The position numbers and the translations under genes are program-made. A DNA stretch of 64,000 bases from Campylobacter armoricus (lineage in GTDB: Bacteria; Campylobacterota; Campylobacteria; Campylobacterales; Campylobacteraceae), in assembly GCF_013372105.1 (NCBI RefSeq), contig NZ_CP053825.1, positions 1,550,001 to 1,614,000 of the forward strand, read 5' to 3'. Below are positions 36,605 through 45,699 of the stretch, in pieces (position 1 is the stretch's first letter; each line of letters opens with the position of its first letter). Below the pieces are notes generated by a model. That model searched no databases, was not told the DNA's origin, and saw only the letters and a program-made list of their open reading frames with translations.

Positions 36605-37632
36605 AATGCGACTTAAATAATAGGGGGGGGGATAAATATACTCTTTCGATTGGCTACTTTTGTCCACATAATATAGGTGATATGATAGTTAGTTTAGATA
36701 TGTTATATGCCATAAAACATATATATCATGCGAAAGTAATTGTATTTTGTAGAAAAAATACTGAAAATATTTTAAAAAATTTTGACTTTATTGACAACAT
36801 AGAACTTATTGATAAAATTGATAAGAATATAATTCCGCAAATAAATAAATATCCAATAGATTATTTAATATCATTTCATGCAAAATCTTTTTTAATTAAA
36901 CTTCTAATAAATACAAATACAAAATACATTATTGTAAAAGCAAAATTTGTTAGTATATTTTCCCTTAAATGCAAAACTATATTTACAAGTATAACAAAAA
37001 GATTTTTTAAAAATAGAAGCGATAGAGATAGAATGCTATATTATGCTAGAAAGATAAATTCTAGTATTTTTGATATAAAAATTAAAAATTTAGAATTTAA
37101 AACACAAATTCAAACTAATGCGATACATAAAATTTTAATAAATGATTTTTTAAGAAAAAATGAAATTAAGAATTTTGTTATACTTAATCCTTTTAGTATT
37201 ACTTCAAAGCATACTTTAGATATTATTTCTTTTTTAAAATTAGCTAAAAATATCAAGAAAAATTATCAAAATATTAGTATTGTTATACCTACTTATGAAC
37301 TAGTACATGATGATTTTATAGATGAAATTCATAAGTATGATAAAAATTTACTTGAAGAAATTATTGTTTTTAAAAATAACAGTGATATTTTAAATTTAGC
37401 AGAACTTATATCTCGTTCAAAATGTATTATTAGTCCTAGCACTGGTGCAATTCATATCGCTACAAATTTAAAGATTCCTAGCATTGCACTTTATCCACCA
37501 AAAGATGAAATATTTTGGCCTACATACAATAAGGACTATATAATCATAACAAAAACTCAAAATAATTTAAGAGAAGATGAAAAACAAGAGTTTATTGAAA
37601 ATATTACAAAAAGATTAAAAAAATATCTTTAA
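36583..37632 (+). CDS. Phase-variable GT9-family glycosyltransferase (ON at G9)
   Basis: 349 residues. The N-terminal half opens with IGYFCPHNIGDMIVSLDMLYAIK, the nucleotide-fold start of ADP-heptose:LPS heptosyltransferase-like proteins, and the C-terminal half holds SPSTGAIHIATNLKIPSIALYPP (about 284-306), the family's donor-binding segment. It probably adds a sugar to lipooligosaccharide or another surface glycan in the cytoplasm. A G9 tract encodes Arg14-Gly16 and keeps the frame open; ten G gives GGA TAA at once. AGGAAATC precedes the ATG. Unusually it is not in an LOS cluster but nested between housekeeping genes, overlapping the upstream synthase by 22 bases and the convergent radical SAM gene by four. 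Acceptor unknown. Confidence 0.85.
   Translation: MYKKYNLKCDLNNRGGDKYTLSIGYFCPHNIGDMIVSLDMLYAIKHIYHAKVIVFCRKNTENILKNFDFIDNIELIDKIDKNIIPQINKYPIDYLISFHAKSFLIKLLINTNTKYIIVKAKFVSIFSLKCKTIFTSITKRFFKNRSDRDRMLYYARKINSSIFDIKIKNLEFKTQIQTNAIHKILINDFLRKNEIKNFVILNPFSITSKHTLDIISFLKLAKNIKKNYQNISIVIPTYELVHDDFIDEIHKYDKNLLEEIIVFKNNSDILNLAELISRSKCIISPSTGAIHIATNLKIPSIALYPPKDEIFWPTYNKDYIIITKTQNNLREDEKQEFIENITKRLKKYL
36623..36631. repeat. Poly-G contingency tract (G9) in the GT9 gene
   Basis: Nine G in codons 14-17. Nine is the ON length. One more G gives a TAA immediately after the tract; one fewer reaches TAG about 16 codons on. Confidence 0.95.
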
Positions 37633-38648
37633 TCTTTTTGTAATTTTAAAACTTTATCAGTTTGAATTGCAATTGGAATTTTTTTGATAGGTTGGCTAAA
37701 ATCTCTACAATAATCGCAAGATTTATAAAAATCTTGAGAATAAAATTCAAAAATTTTTTCTTTAGGATTCTCTAAATTTAAAAAATCACCATCAAATTCT
37801 TCAAGTCCTTTTAAGCGTGATAAAGAACTTGATATAGGACAAACAAAAACAGCTCCTTTAGGTGCTAATTGTTTATTTTCTAAGCCCTCAGATGTCATCA
37901 AACTCACACATGACATTTGACAATTATAATAATTTTTGATTATATCTTCTTTACTTCTACCGCGTTTGTAAATTTTTTCAGGATCACTCCAAGTAGAATT
38001 TTCACCACTAGAGTCCATAGAAAATGGAATTTTATTTTCTCTTAATTTTCTTAAAATACTTTCTTGTTTTAGCGGAATTTTTAAATTTGGCGATCTTTTA
38101 TAATCTGAAATTGTAATTTTTCTAACTTTATTAGAATTTTTTAACTTTTTCACCAATTCATCTTTAAAATCAATAGTTGCATTAGTAACCAAAGAAAAAG
38201 TTAGTATTTTCTTTTGAGCATCTAAATAATCAATCAATTGTGGCAAATCCTTAAATAACAAAGGCTCTCCACCTATGATTCTAATCCTTGCGATAGAATC
38301 TACCTTAGATAAAAGTAGTTCTAATGATTCTATAATACCCTCTAAAGTACAAGTATATTGATTTGATGGTGAAAAATACTGCATCAAATTATTACAAGAT
38401 TCACAGCGCAAAGTGCATCTTGTAGTTAAAACTAATTCTAAATAAGGAATATCCACCTTGCCTTCTAAAACCCTTTTTTCAAAGTATTTTTTCAAGTAAA
38501 ATTTTTTCATCAAAGCAGCATAAGGAACTTTAAAAATTCTAGCAATCCCTCTTTTACCATTTAAATGAGAAAAATACCAAGAAATATTTTGCTTTATATA
38601 TCTATTTTGAAATAATTGATTTTCTAATAATTGTTTTTTATCTATCAT
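37629..38648 (-). CDS. Radical SAM protein with SPASM-like C-terminal cysteines
   Basis: 339 residues from ATG at 38648, preceded by AAGGGAAAAATA; an ATG 15 bases upstream is possible. The cluster motif CTLRCESC (Cys78, 82, 85) is preceded by LVLTTR, and IRIIGGEPLLF is the SAM-binding GGE motif. Later cysteines (YYNCQMSC, VFVCPIS, CDYC) could hold an auxiliary cluster. Similar enzymes modify peptides or act in surface-glycan loci; no substrate is identifiable. It is transcribed after rlmN and a tiny membrane gene, and converges on the phase-variable glycosyltransferase with a four-base overlap. Confidence 0.78.
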   Translation of the reverse strand: MIDKKQLLENQLFQNRYIKQNISWYFSHLNGKRGIARIFKVPYAALMKKFYLKKYFEKRVLEGKVDIPYLELVLTTRCTLRCESCNNLMQYFSPSNQYTCTLEGIIESLELLLSKVDSIARIRIIGGEPLLFKDLPQLIDYLDAQKKILTFSLVTNATIDFKDELVKKLKNSNKVRKITISDYKRSPNLKIPLKQESILRKLRENKIPFSMDSSGENSTWSDPEKIYKRGRSKEDIIKNYYNCQMSCVSLMTSEGLENKQLAPKGAVFVCPISSSLSRLKGLEEFDGDFLNLENPKEKIFEFYSQDFYKSCDYCRDFSQPIKKIPIAIQTDKVLKLQKD

Positions 38649-38748
38649 TATTTTTCCCTTCATTTTTTAACACATAAATAATCCCACCAAGTCCTATAAT
38701 CACCACTATGCTTATAAAAATAAGTTGGGCTATATCTAAAAAAGTCAT
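38638..38748 (-). CDS. 36-residue membrane peptide between rlmN and the radical SAM gene
   Basis: ATG at 38746-38748 overlaps the rlmN stop (ATGA); the frame runs to TAA at 38638-38640, giving [20 protein letters not shown]-type sequence, one hydrophobic helix and a charged end (KNEGKNNDR). Its stop overlaps the radical SAM start by 11 bases, so three genes are chained by overlap. C. jejuni has a similarly tiny hydrophobic gene after rlmN (Cj1714, from memory), which supports it being real. Function unknown. Confidence 0.75.
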   Translation of the reverse strand: MTFLDIAQLIFISIVVIIGLGGIIYVLKNEGKNNDR

Positions 38749-39815
38749 TGTTTGCTCTGCCTTTCCTTAAGCTGTCCGCATGCTGCTGAAATATCAAGTC
38801 CTTTGCTTTCTCTTATCGTGCAAGTAACGCCCTTGGCACTTAAATAATCTTGAAATTTAATCGCTGCTTCAACACTTGGTCTTTTATATAAACTTCCCTC
38901 ATGTGGATTAAAAAGTATTAAATTTACTTTAGCTTTTATACCATTTAAAAGCTTGACTAGTTCTTTTGCATGTTCTATTTTATCATTTACTCCATCGATT
39001 AAAAGGTATTCAAACATCACTCTTTTACGCTGATCTATAGGAAAATTTCTCACTGCTTCCATAATGCTTGCTATATTATAAGCTTTATTAATAGGCATTA
39101 ATTCACTTCTAAGCTCATCATTTACAGCATGGAGCGAAATAGCTAAAAGCACACCTAAATTCATTTCTCCAAGCTCTTTAATCTGTTTTGCCAAACCACT
39201 TGTGCTTATAGTTTGTCTTCTAGGGCTTATCGCCAAAGCATCATTATCAGCTAAAATTTTAATTGCCTTAGAAACATTTTTAAGATTATCTAAAGGCTCA
39301 CCCATACCCATATAAACTATATTAACCCTTCTTTCGTAAGGTATGTTATTGTGCTTTTTGATCCATAAAATTTGCCCTACTATCTCCCCTGCAGTCAAAT
39401 TTCTTTTTAAGCCACCTTTAGCAGTAAGACAAAAACTACACCCGCTTTTACACCCTACTTGAGAAGAAACACAAATGGTATATCTTGCATGTTTAATGAT
39501 TTTACCATTTTCATCCATAAGCTCTTCTTTCATAGGAAGCAAAACGGCTTCGATTTTTTTACCATCTAAAAGCTCAAAAAGATATTTAATGCTCCCATCT
39601 TTGCTTTTTTCATCTTTAACACATTTTAAAGGTGAAAAATGAAAATTTTCTTGTAAATATACTCTAAAATCTTTTGGCAAAGATGACATTTGCAAAAAAT
39701 CATCTACATATTTTTTATATACCCATTCAAAAATTTGTTTTGCTCTGAATTTTGGTTGGACTAAATTTTCTAACTCTTCCTTAGTAAAATCTAATATATT
39801 TTTTAATTCACTCAA
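38745..39815 (-). CDS. rlmN: Dual-specificity 23S rRNA/tRNA adenine-2 methyltransferase
   Basis: 356 residues. Radical SAM cluster CKSGCSFC (Cys122, 126, 129), the GMGEPLDN segment for SAM, and the resolving Cys near the C-terminus in ISAACGQL (about 346), with its partner Cys expected in the family. Methylates A2503 of 23S rRNA and A37 of some tRNAs using a methyl-Cys intermediate. Upstream lies the nucleoside phosphorylase-like gene eight bases away; downstream it overlaps the small membrane gene. Equivalent to Cj1713. Confidence 0.96.
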   Translation of the reverse strand: MSELKNILDFTKEELENLVQPKFRAKQIFEWVYKKYVDDFLQMSSLPKDFRVYLQENFHFSPLKCVKDEKSKDGSIKYLFELLDGKKIEAVLLPMKEELMDENGKIIKHARYTICVSSQVGCKSGCSFCLTAKGGLKRNLTAGEIVGQILWIKKHNNIPYERRVNIVYMGMGEPLDNLKNVSKAIKILADNDALAISPRRQTISTSGLAKQIKELGEMNLGVLLAISLHAVNDELRSELMPINKAYNIASIMEAVRNFPIDQRKRVMFEYLLIDGVNDKIEHAKELVKLLNGIKAKVNLILFNPHEGSLYKRPSVEAAIKFQDYLSAKGVTCTIRESKGLDISAACGQLKERQSKQ

Positions 39816-39823
39816 TTTTTTTC

Positions 39824-40357
39824 CTATATAAGTTTTTTATCTAACAAAAAATCTTTTAATAATTCTTTTGCTTTTTGGTGGTTTTTTAAAAAATTCTCAT
39901 GTGCAGATTCATTACAAAAATTTGTCGCACATAAATAACAAATTCCTTCTATCCCTTGCATTTTGGCACAAGAAAGCACCGCATATGCTTCCATATTTTC
40001 TATATGCATACCTTTTTTAAAAAATTCTTTAGCAATATTTTCATCTTTACAAATATAATTTGAAGAATTAACCATAGTTTCATGTGAAACATTTAATCTA
40101 ACTTCATTTGCTATAGGTGTATAAAAACTATTAGATAAAACTGCGTATTCTAAATTTGCCGCATTAGAACTCTCATAAATATCTAAAATTTTTCCTTCTT
40201 GATAAATTCCACATGTACCTATAAAGATCACTTTATCCACTTTTACTTGACTTAAAATTTTACCTAGAGAAAAAGCAGAATTAACCAAACCTATACCTAT
40301 ACTTTGTGCAAATTTAAATTCCTCATTTCCTCCTGCACACACTATTAGATTTTTCAA
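39824..40357 (-). CDS. Nucleoside phosphorylase-superfamily protein
   Basis: 177 residues, shorter than typical MTA/SAH nucleosidases (about 230). Recognisable parts are [19 protein letters not shown] (substrate-binding Gly/Cys region) and [16 protein letters not shown], the family's Glu-Met-Glu segment for the ribose. The usual N-terminal strand is reduced. It may act on a purine nucleoside or be a degenerate homologue. Equivalent to Cj1712 by position between rsmA and rlmN, divergent from rsmA. Confidence 0.72.
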   Translation of the reverse strand: MKNLIVCAGGNEEFKFAQSIGIGLVNSAFSLGKILSQVKVDKVIFIGTCGIYQEGKILDIYESSNAANLEYAVLSNSFYTPIANEVRLNVSHETMVNSSNYICKDENIAKEFFKKGMHIENMEAYAVLSCAKMQGIEGICYLCATNFCNESAHENFLKNHQKAKELLKDFLLDKKLI

Positions 40358-40415
40358 AAATCAACCTTTATAAAAAATAATTCAAATTTTATCTAATTAG
40401 CGCTTAAAATAATGA

Positions 40416-40421
40416 TATAAT
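40416..40421 (+). promoter_or_regulatory. Likely extended -10 of rsmA-rnj
   Basis: TATAAT at 40416-40421 with TGA just before (TGATATAAT), about 27 bases before the rsmA ATG. No strong -35 is visible. Confidence 0.45.
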
Positions 40422-40447
40422 TAATATTTTTTAGATAAAATAAATTT

Positions 40448-41269
40448 ATGATAAAAGCAAAAAAACATTTTGGACAAAATTTTTTATGTGATAAAAGCGT
40501 GGTAGATAAAATCATCCAAGCCATACCCAAAGATACTAAAAATATCGTTGAGATTGGGCCTGGCTTAGGTGATTTAACGCAAGAACTTTTGAAAATCCCA
40601 CAAGCTTATATTAGAGCTTATGAGATTGATAAAGATTTGATTCCTATTTTAAATAAAAAATTTCAAAATGAGATTGAAGGTGGAAATTTTGAGCTTATTC
40701 ATCAAAATGCAAGTGATGCTTTTGATCAAGGAAGTTTAAGTGAGAAAGAGTACTTTTTAGTAGCAAATTTACCATATTATATTGCTACAAATTTGATTTT
40801 AAAAGCCCTAGACGATAAAAATTGTCTTGGGCTTATAGTAATGGTGCAAAAAGAAGTCGCACAAAAATTTTGTGCAAATGAAAAAGAAAGTAATTTTTCG
40901 GCTTTAGGAGTACTTTGTGCATTAATATGCCAAAGACAAATGCTTTTTGATATAAATCCAGAAAGTTTTAACCCTCCACCAAAAGTTACTTCAGCTGTAA
41001 TGAAACTAATCAAAACCACTCATTATCGGCAAAAATGTGAAAACATAGAAGCTTTTAAAGATTTTCTTAGAGCTTGTTTTCAAAACCCTAGAAAACAACT
41101 CTTATCAAATTTTAAAAACAAAAAAGAAAAAATTTTAAAAGCATTTGAAGCACTAAACATTCCTATCACCTCAAGAGCTCATGAAATTAGCGTTGATTTA
41201 TACCTTAAAATTTATGATTATTTAAAGGATGATTATGAGCGAAGAAAACAAAACTCAAGAGCAAAATAA
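40448..41269 (+). CDS. rsmA: 16S rRNA dimethyladenosine transferase
   Basis: 273 residues (KsgA family). Starts KAKKHFGQNFL; motif I VEIGPGLGDLT (about 38-48); catalytic NLPYYIAT (about 109-116); C-terminal NPRKQLLSNF. Dimethylates A1518 and A1519 of 16S rRNA late in 30S assembly; loss gives kasugamycin resistance. Its 3' end overlaps the RNase J start by 35 bases, as in C. jejuni Cj1711c-Cj1710c. Confidence 0.97.
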   Translation: MIKAKKHFGQNFLCDKSVVDKIIQAIPKDTKNIVEIGPGLGDLTQELLKIPQAYIRAYEIDKDLIPILNKKFQNEIEGGNFELIHQNASDAFDQGSLSEKEYFLVANLPYYIATNLILKALDDKNCLGLIVMVQKEVAQKFCANEKESNFSALGVLCALICQRQMLFDINPESFNPPPKVTSAVMKLIKTTHYRQKCENIEAFKDFLRACFQNPRKQLLSNFKNKKEKILKAFEALNIPITSRAHEISVDLYLKIYDYLKDDYERRKQNSRAK

Positions 41270-43193
41270 ACCTAAAAGATTTAATAAATTTAGAAATAAA
41301 AGAAAAAAAAATTTGCAAAATCAAGAGCAAAATAGTAAAATTACAAACGAAGCAAAATTAGAAAATACTCAGGCTGAAGCTAGCGAAGAAAAAAAGAAAA
41401 AGAAAAAAAATAGAAATTTGCCTTCTAAACTAAGTGGTAATGAAGAATGGCAAGTAGAACTTTCTAAAAGTATAGAAGCCAATAAAATCATGCACGAGCT
41501 AAGGCTTCACCCTTTAAAACACAACAACTCAAGCGAGCATAAAATTCGTATTACACCTTTAGGTGGGCTTGGAGAAATAGGTGGAAATATTACTATATTT
41601 GAAACCAACAACGATGCAATTATTGTTGATATAGGTATGAGTTTTCCAGATGGAACCATGCATGGGGTAGATATTATCATACCTGATTTTGACTATGTAA
41701 GAAAGATTAAAAACAAAATTCGTGCTATCATTATCACACATGCACATGAAGATCACATTGGTGCTGTGCCATATTTTTTCAAAGAATTTCAATTTCCTAT
41801 CTATGCAACACCTTTAGCATTAGGTATGATTTCAAATAAATTTGAAGAACATGGGTTAAAGGCTGAACGCAAATGGTTTAGACCGGTAACAAAAAGACAA
41901 GTCTATGAAATAGGGGATTTTGATTTAGAGTGGATTCATATCACTCACTCTATCATCGATGCGTGCGCTTTAGCTATCAAAACTAAAGCAGGAACCATCA
42001 TTCACACAGGAGATTTTAAAATAGATCAAACACCAATTGATGGCTATCCAACGGATTTAAATCGCTTAGCATATTATGGCGAAGAAGGGGTGCTTTGTCT
42101 TTTAAGCGATAGCACAAACTCATATAAAGAAGGTTACACAAAAAGTGAAAGTTCAGTAGGACCTACTTTTGATCAAATTTTTGCAAAAACTAAAGGCAGG
42201 GTGATTATGAGTACCTTTAGCTCTAATATCCACCGTGTATATCAAGCTATTAGCTATGGTTTAAAATATGGTAGAAAAGTGTGTGTTATAGGGCGTTCTA
42301 TGGAAAGAAACCTTTATACTACTATGGAACTTGGTTATATAAAACTTGATAGAAAAATTTTCATTGATGCAGATGAAGTAAGCAAATATAAAGACAATGA
42401 AGTACTAATTGTTACCACAGGAAGTCAAGGCGAGACTATGAGTGCTTTATATAGAATGGCAACTGATGAACATAAATTTATAAAAATCAAGCCTAGCGAT
42501 CAAGTCATCATCTCAGCTAAAGCCATACCAGGAAATGAAGCAAATGTTTCTGCTGTGCTTGATTTTCTTTTAAAAGCAGGGGCTAAAGTAGCCTATCAAG
42601 AATTTAGCGAAATTCATGTAAGCGGACATGCTAGCATAGAAGAACAAAAATTAATGCTAACTTTAGTAAAACCTAAATTTTTCTTACCGGTACATGGAGA
42701 GTACAATCATATCAACAAACACAAAGAAACTGCACTAAAATGTGGCATACCTGAAAGAAATATCTACTTAATGAGTGATGGAGATCAAATAGAACTTTGT
42801 CAAAAATACATCAAACGCGTAAAAACAGTTAAAACAGGAAAGGTTTTTGTAGATAATCAAATCAACAAACAAATCGCAGATGATGTGGTGATTGATAGGC
42901 AAAAATTAGCAGATAGCGGTATAGTTGTCATCATCGCTCAGCTTGATAAAGCAAGCAAAACGCTTATTAACAAACCACGAGTATTTAGTTATGGCTTGGT
43001 GGCTGATAAACAAGATGGGGCATTCTCAAAAGAAATGAGTGATGTTTTAAGTCAATTTTTTCCAAATGTAAAGGATGAAATTTTAGATAATCCAAAAGTT
43101 TTAGAAGCCCAAATTAGACAGGTGTTAAGAAAGCATATTTTTAGAAAAATCAAAAAATATCCGACTATAGTACCAACTATTTTTGTGATGTAG
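41235..43193 (+). CDS. rnj: Ribonuclease J
   Basis: 652 residues from ATG at 41235; AAAGGA places the ribosome site five bases before it, and an ATG two codons upstream is too close to it. A Lys/Asn/Glu-rich basic extension (about 1-75) precedes the metallo-β-lactamase domain; ε-proteobacterial RNase J proteins have such tails. Zn ligands: ITHAHEDHIG, HTGDFKIDQ and VSGHASIEEQ; β-CASP and C-terminal domains follow. It degrades and matures RNA 5' to 3' and is usually essential or important in this group. Translationally coupled to rsmA; a hairpin follows. Confidence 0.95.
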   Translation: MSEENKTQEQNKPKRFNKFRNKRKKNLQNQEQNSKITNEAKLENTQAEASEEKKKKKKNRNLPSKLSGNEEWQVELSKSIEANKIMHELRLHPLKHNNSSEHKIRITPLGGLGEIGGNITIFETNNDAIIVDIGMSFPDGTMHGVDIIIPDFDYVRKIKNKIRAIIITHAHEDHIGAVPYFFKEFQFPIYATPLALGMISNKFEEHGLKAERKWFRPVTKRQVYEIGDFDLEWIHITHSIIDACALAIKTKAGTIIHTGDFKIDQTPIDGYPTDLNRLAYYGEEGVLCLLSDSTNSYKEGYTKSESSVGPTFDQIFAKTKGRVIMSTFSSNIHRVYQAISYGLKYGRKVCVIGRSMERNLYTTMELGYIKLDRKIFIDADEVSKYKDNEVLIVTTGSQGETMSALYRMATDEHKFIKIKPSDQVIISAKAIPGNEANVSAVLDFLLKAGAKVAYQEFSEIHVSGHASIEEQKLMLTLVKPKFFLPVHGEYNHINKHKETALKCGIPERNIYLMSDGDQIELCQKYIKRVKTVKTGKVFVDNQINKQIADDVVIDRQKLADSGIVVIIAQLDKASKTLINKPRVFSYGLVADKQDGAFSKEMSDVLSQFFPNVKDEILDNPKVLEAQIRQVLRKHIFRKIKKYPTIVPTIFVM

Positions 43194-43196
43194 AAA

Positions 43197-43225
43197 TTTC
43201 AAAGCTTTTTAAAAAAGCTTTGAAA
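43197..43225 (+). terminator. Hairpin after the RNase J gene
   Basis: TTTCAAAGCTTTTT and AAAAAGCTTTGAAA form a long stem with a minimal loop just past the stop codon. No T run follows on the plus strand, so termination may be weak or the hairpin may protect the mRNA end before the phase-variable gene. Confidence 0.45.
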
Positions 43226-43244
43226 GATTCTTAAAGGATTAAAA

Positions 43245-44564
43245 ATGATAAAAAATTTAAAAAATGATTTTTTAATTTTATTAAGAAACAATGTATTTTA
43301 TTTTTTAATTTTTATACTTATATATTTTTTACCAAAAATTAATGAATTGATTAGAATTCATTTCATACAAAGTAATATAAACCAGCTAGATATTCTTTCT
43401 CAGATAACTTGGCTTCAAGCTACATTAGAAATATTACAAGCTTTTTTAATTGCACCTTTATTTTATCTTTTGGAACAAAAAAACGAAAATGCACTAAAAA
43501 CATTTTATTTTGTTTCATTTTTTAGCTTATTATTTGTCTGCATAGGCTGGGGGGGGGGTATTTGGGTAATTGCAAAAATTGTTAATTATGATATAAATTC
43601 ACATTATTTATTTCTATATTTTCAATGGCTTAATGGTTGCTTAGAATTTCTTGTGTTATTTTTTATTACTTTATTTTTGATTAAAGAAAATATAAAGATG
43701 TTAATTTTTATTTGTTTTCTTAAATTTATTATTGCTTTTTTAATAGATTTTATTTTGTTAAAATGCAGAACTTTTGGCGTGTATTCTGTAAATACAAGCT
43801 CTATTTTTTCTAATTTAGTATTAATAGTAAGTAGTATATATTATTGCGTACAAACAAAAATTTTTATATATAAGTCTTTAATAAAAAATTACAAAATCTA
43901 CTGTATGTATATTAAAAAGCAATTCTTTTCAAAAGAACATATGTATCCAGCTATAGAACAACTCTTAGATAACACATCTTATATAGTTGTAATTTTAACA
44001 GGTTTAAATCTAATACACAAAAATAGTGAATACTTTACAGCTATGGCTTATTTTTGGGGAATTATGCTTGCTTTGATTTTAAGTTTTGGCAATATTATTC
44101 AAAAAATTATTGCAGGAAAAGATAAAATTTCTTTTAAAAATAAATTGATTTTTGTATTTTTGACAAATAACATTTTTGTATTTTTATTTATCACAAGCTA
44201 TTTTTATATCGATATCATAGCAAATTTAGTAGGATTAAATTTAAATAACCAAATTTCCAACATTATAAAATCTCTTTATCTTGCTTATATTATTTTTCAT
44301 TTAAGTTATAGTATAAAGTGTATTTTTTATGCATTAGGACTTTTTAAATTTACATTTTTAATAAGCATTATGGTAAATACATTAATATATTTACCATATT
44401 ATTTTTCTCAAAATAATATAAAAAATATCAATACCATAATCAATATTTTTTCTAATGGAATATATTTCAATTGTATTATTTCTTTGATGCTTTTCATGTT
44501 TTTAATTTCTTATAAAAAGCAAATGCAAATAATAAAAATGCTACAATTATGGATTAAATTCTAA
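43245..44564 (+). CDS. Phase-variable polytopic membrane protein, MATE/flippase-like (ON at G10)
   Basis: 439 residues, Ile/Phe/Leu-rich, about 12 membrane segments, the size and spacing of MATE/MOP-superfamily exporters. No catalytic motif is visible, so drug export, glycan flipping or another substrate are all open. A G10 tract encodes Trp102-Gly105 inside a hydrophobic helix (FVCIGWGGGIWVIAKIV). Eleven G reaches TAA about nine codons on, nine G reaches TAA within four. It is inserted between the RNase J and RsuA-type genes, which I recall as adjacent in C. jejuni (Cj1710c-Cj1709c). AAAGGATTAAAA precedes the ATG. Codon use is more AT-rich than the neighbours, suggesting transfer. Confidence 0.65.
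   Translation: MIKNLKNDFLILLRNNVFYFLIFILIYFLPKINELIRIHFIQSNINQLDILSQITWLQATLEILQAFLIAPLFYLLEQKNENALKTFYFVSFFSLLFVCIGWGGGIWVIAKIVNYDINSHYLFLYFQWLNGCLEFLVLFFITLFLIKENIKMLIFICFLKFIIAFLIDFILLKCRTFGVYSVNTSSIFSNLVLIVSSIYYCVQTKIFIYKSLIKNYKIYCMYIKKQFFSKEHMYPAIEQLLDNTSYIVVILTGLNLIHKNSEYFTAMAYFWGIMLALILSFGNIIQKIIAGKDKISFKNKLIFVFLTNNIFVFLFITSYFYIDIIANLVGLNLNNQISNIIKSLYLAYIIFHLSYSIKCIFYALGLFKFTFLISIMVNTLIYLPYYFSQNNIKNINTIINIFSNGIYFNCIISLMLFMFLISYKKQMQIIKMLQLWIKF
43549..43558. repeat. Poly-G contingency tract (G10) in the MATE-like gene
   Basis: Ten G (43549-43558), codons 102-105, reading TGG GGG GGG GGT. Ten is ON. The tract codes glycines in a predicted membrane helix, an uncommon place for a contingency tract. 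Confidence 0.95.
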
Positions 44565-44582
44565 ATAAACCAAGGCAAAACA

Positions 44583-45344
44583 ATGAGAATCAACAAATTC
44601 ATCTCACACAATAGCAAATACTCCCGTCGTGAAGCCGATGAGCTTATCAAACAAGGATTGGTTAAAATAAATAATAAAATAGCCCTTTTAAGCGATGAAG
44701 TTAAATTCGATGATAAAGTCTTTATAAAGGGCAAAATTTTACATAAAAAGACGCAATTTAGTGTTATTATTTACCATAAACAAAAAGGCGAGATTGTCAC
44801 TAAAAAAGATGATAGAGGTAGAAAAACCATTTATGATACTTTACCTAAACAATTTAAAACTTGGCTAAGTGTAGGTAGGCTTGATTTTGCTAGTGAAGGT
44901 TTGCTTTTATTAACTGATTCTCCTGTGATTGCAGATGCATTAATGCATAGTGATTTAGAAAGGGAGTATTATTTAAAAGTAAAAGGAAGTGTTGATAAAA
45001 ATGTTATCGAAGCAATGCAAAATGGTTTAGAAATTCAAAACGAAAAAAAAGGAGCTCATGCTAAAACAAAAATCACTTCTATGAGTTTTGCTCCTTTTAT
45101 TGATTTTGAAATTTTTGGTTCAAGTGGTGGATACACCAAATTAAAAGTTATCATCAATGAAGGTAAAAACAGAGAGTTAAGACGCTTTTTTGGGCATTTT
45201 GACTTAGAAGTGATGGACCTTAAACGCGTAGCTTTTGGAGCTTTGGATCTTGGTATGTTAAAAGCAGGAAAATACCGCTACTTAGAAAATGGAGAATATG
45301 AAAAATTGCGTGATTTTTTAAAAACAAACGATATTAAATATTAA
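44583..45344 (+). CDS. RsuA/RluB-family pseudouridine synthase
   Basis: 253 residues: an S4 RNA-binding domain (MRINKFISHNSKYSRREADELIKQG, read as the first ~45 residues) and a synthase domain with the catalytic VGRLDFASEGLLLLTDS and later NEGKNRELRRFFGHF. Isomerises a specific rRNA uridine; RluB-type targets helix 90 region of 23S, RsuA-type U516 of 16S; the exact one is not decided here. Starts 19 bases after the phase-variable membrane gene, so ribosome or transcript coupling between them is possible. Confidence 0.88.
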   Translation: MRINKFISHNSKYSRREADELIKQGLVKINNKIALLSDEVKFDDKVFIKGKILHKKTQFSVIIYHKQKGEIVTKKDDRGRKTIYDTLPKQFKTWLSVGRLDFASEGLLLLTDSPVIADALMHSDLEREYYLKVKGSVDKNVIEAMQNGLEIQNEKKGAHAKTKITSMSFAPFIDFEIFGSSGGYTKLKVIINEGKNRELRRFFGHFDLEVMDLKRVAFGALDLGMLKAGKYRYLENGEYEKLRDFLKTNDIKY

Positions 45345-45393
45345 TTAATACTTTAAAAAGACTTAAATTAATTAAAATTTAATTTTAATTTTG

Positions 45394-45399
45394 TATAAT
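45394..45399 (+). promoter_or_regulatory. Likely extended -10 of rpsT
   Basis: TGTATAAT with TATAAT at 45394-45399, about 33 bases before the rpsT ATG and AAAGGAAAA ribosome site. Confidence 0.55.
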
Positions 45400-45431
45400 T
45401 AACAATTTAATTTATATAAAAAAGGAAAATT

Positions 45432-45695
45432 ATGGCAAACCATAAATCTGCTGAAAAAAGAGCAAGACAAACTATCAAAAGAACTGAAAGAAATAGATTT
45501 TATAGAACAAGATTGAAAAACATTACAAAAGCAGTTCGTGAAGCAGCAGCAAACAATGACAAAGAAACTGCACAAAATGCACTAAAAATAGCTAATAAAA
45601 GTATTCACGCTATGGTAAGTCGTGGATTTTTGAAAAAACAAACTGCATCACGCCGTGTAAGCAGATTAGCATTATTGGTAAATAAATTAGCATAA
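45432..45695 (+). CDS. rpsT: 30S ribosomal protein S20
   Basis: 87 residues, full length, Lys/Arg/Ala-rich three-helix bundle: [21 protein letters not shown] at the start and [21 protein letters not shown] near the end. S20 binds 16S rRNA early in 30S assembly. AAAGGAAAATT precedes ATG. prfA begins four bases after its stop, so the two are one transcript. Confidence 0.98.
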   Translation: MANHKSAEKRARQTIKRTERNRFYRTRLKNITKAVREAAANNDKETAQNALKIANKSIHAMVSRGFLKKQTASRRVSRLALLVNKLA

Positions 45696-45699
45696 TTTA

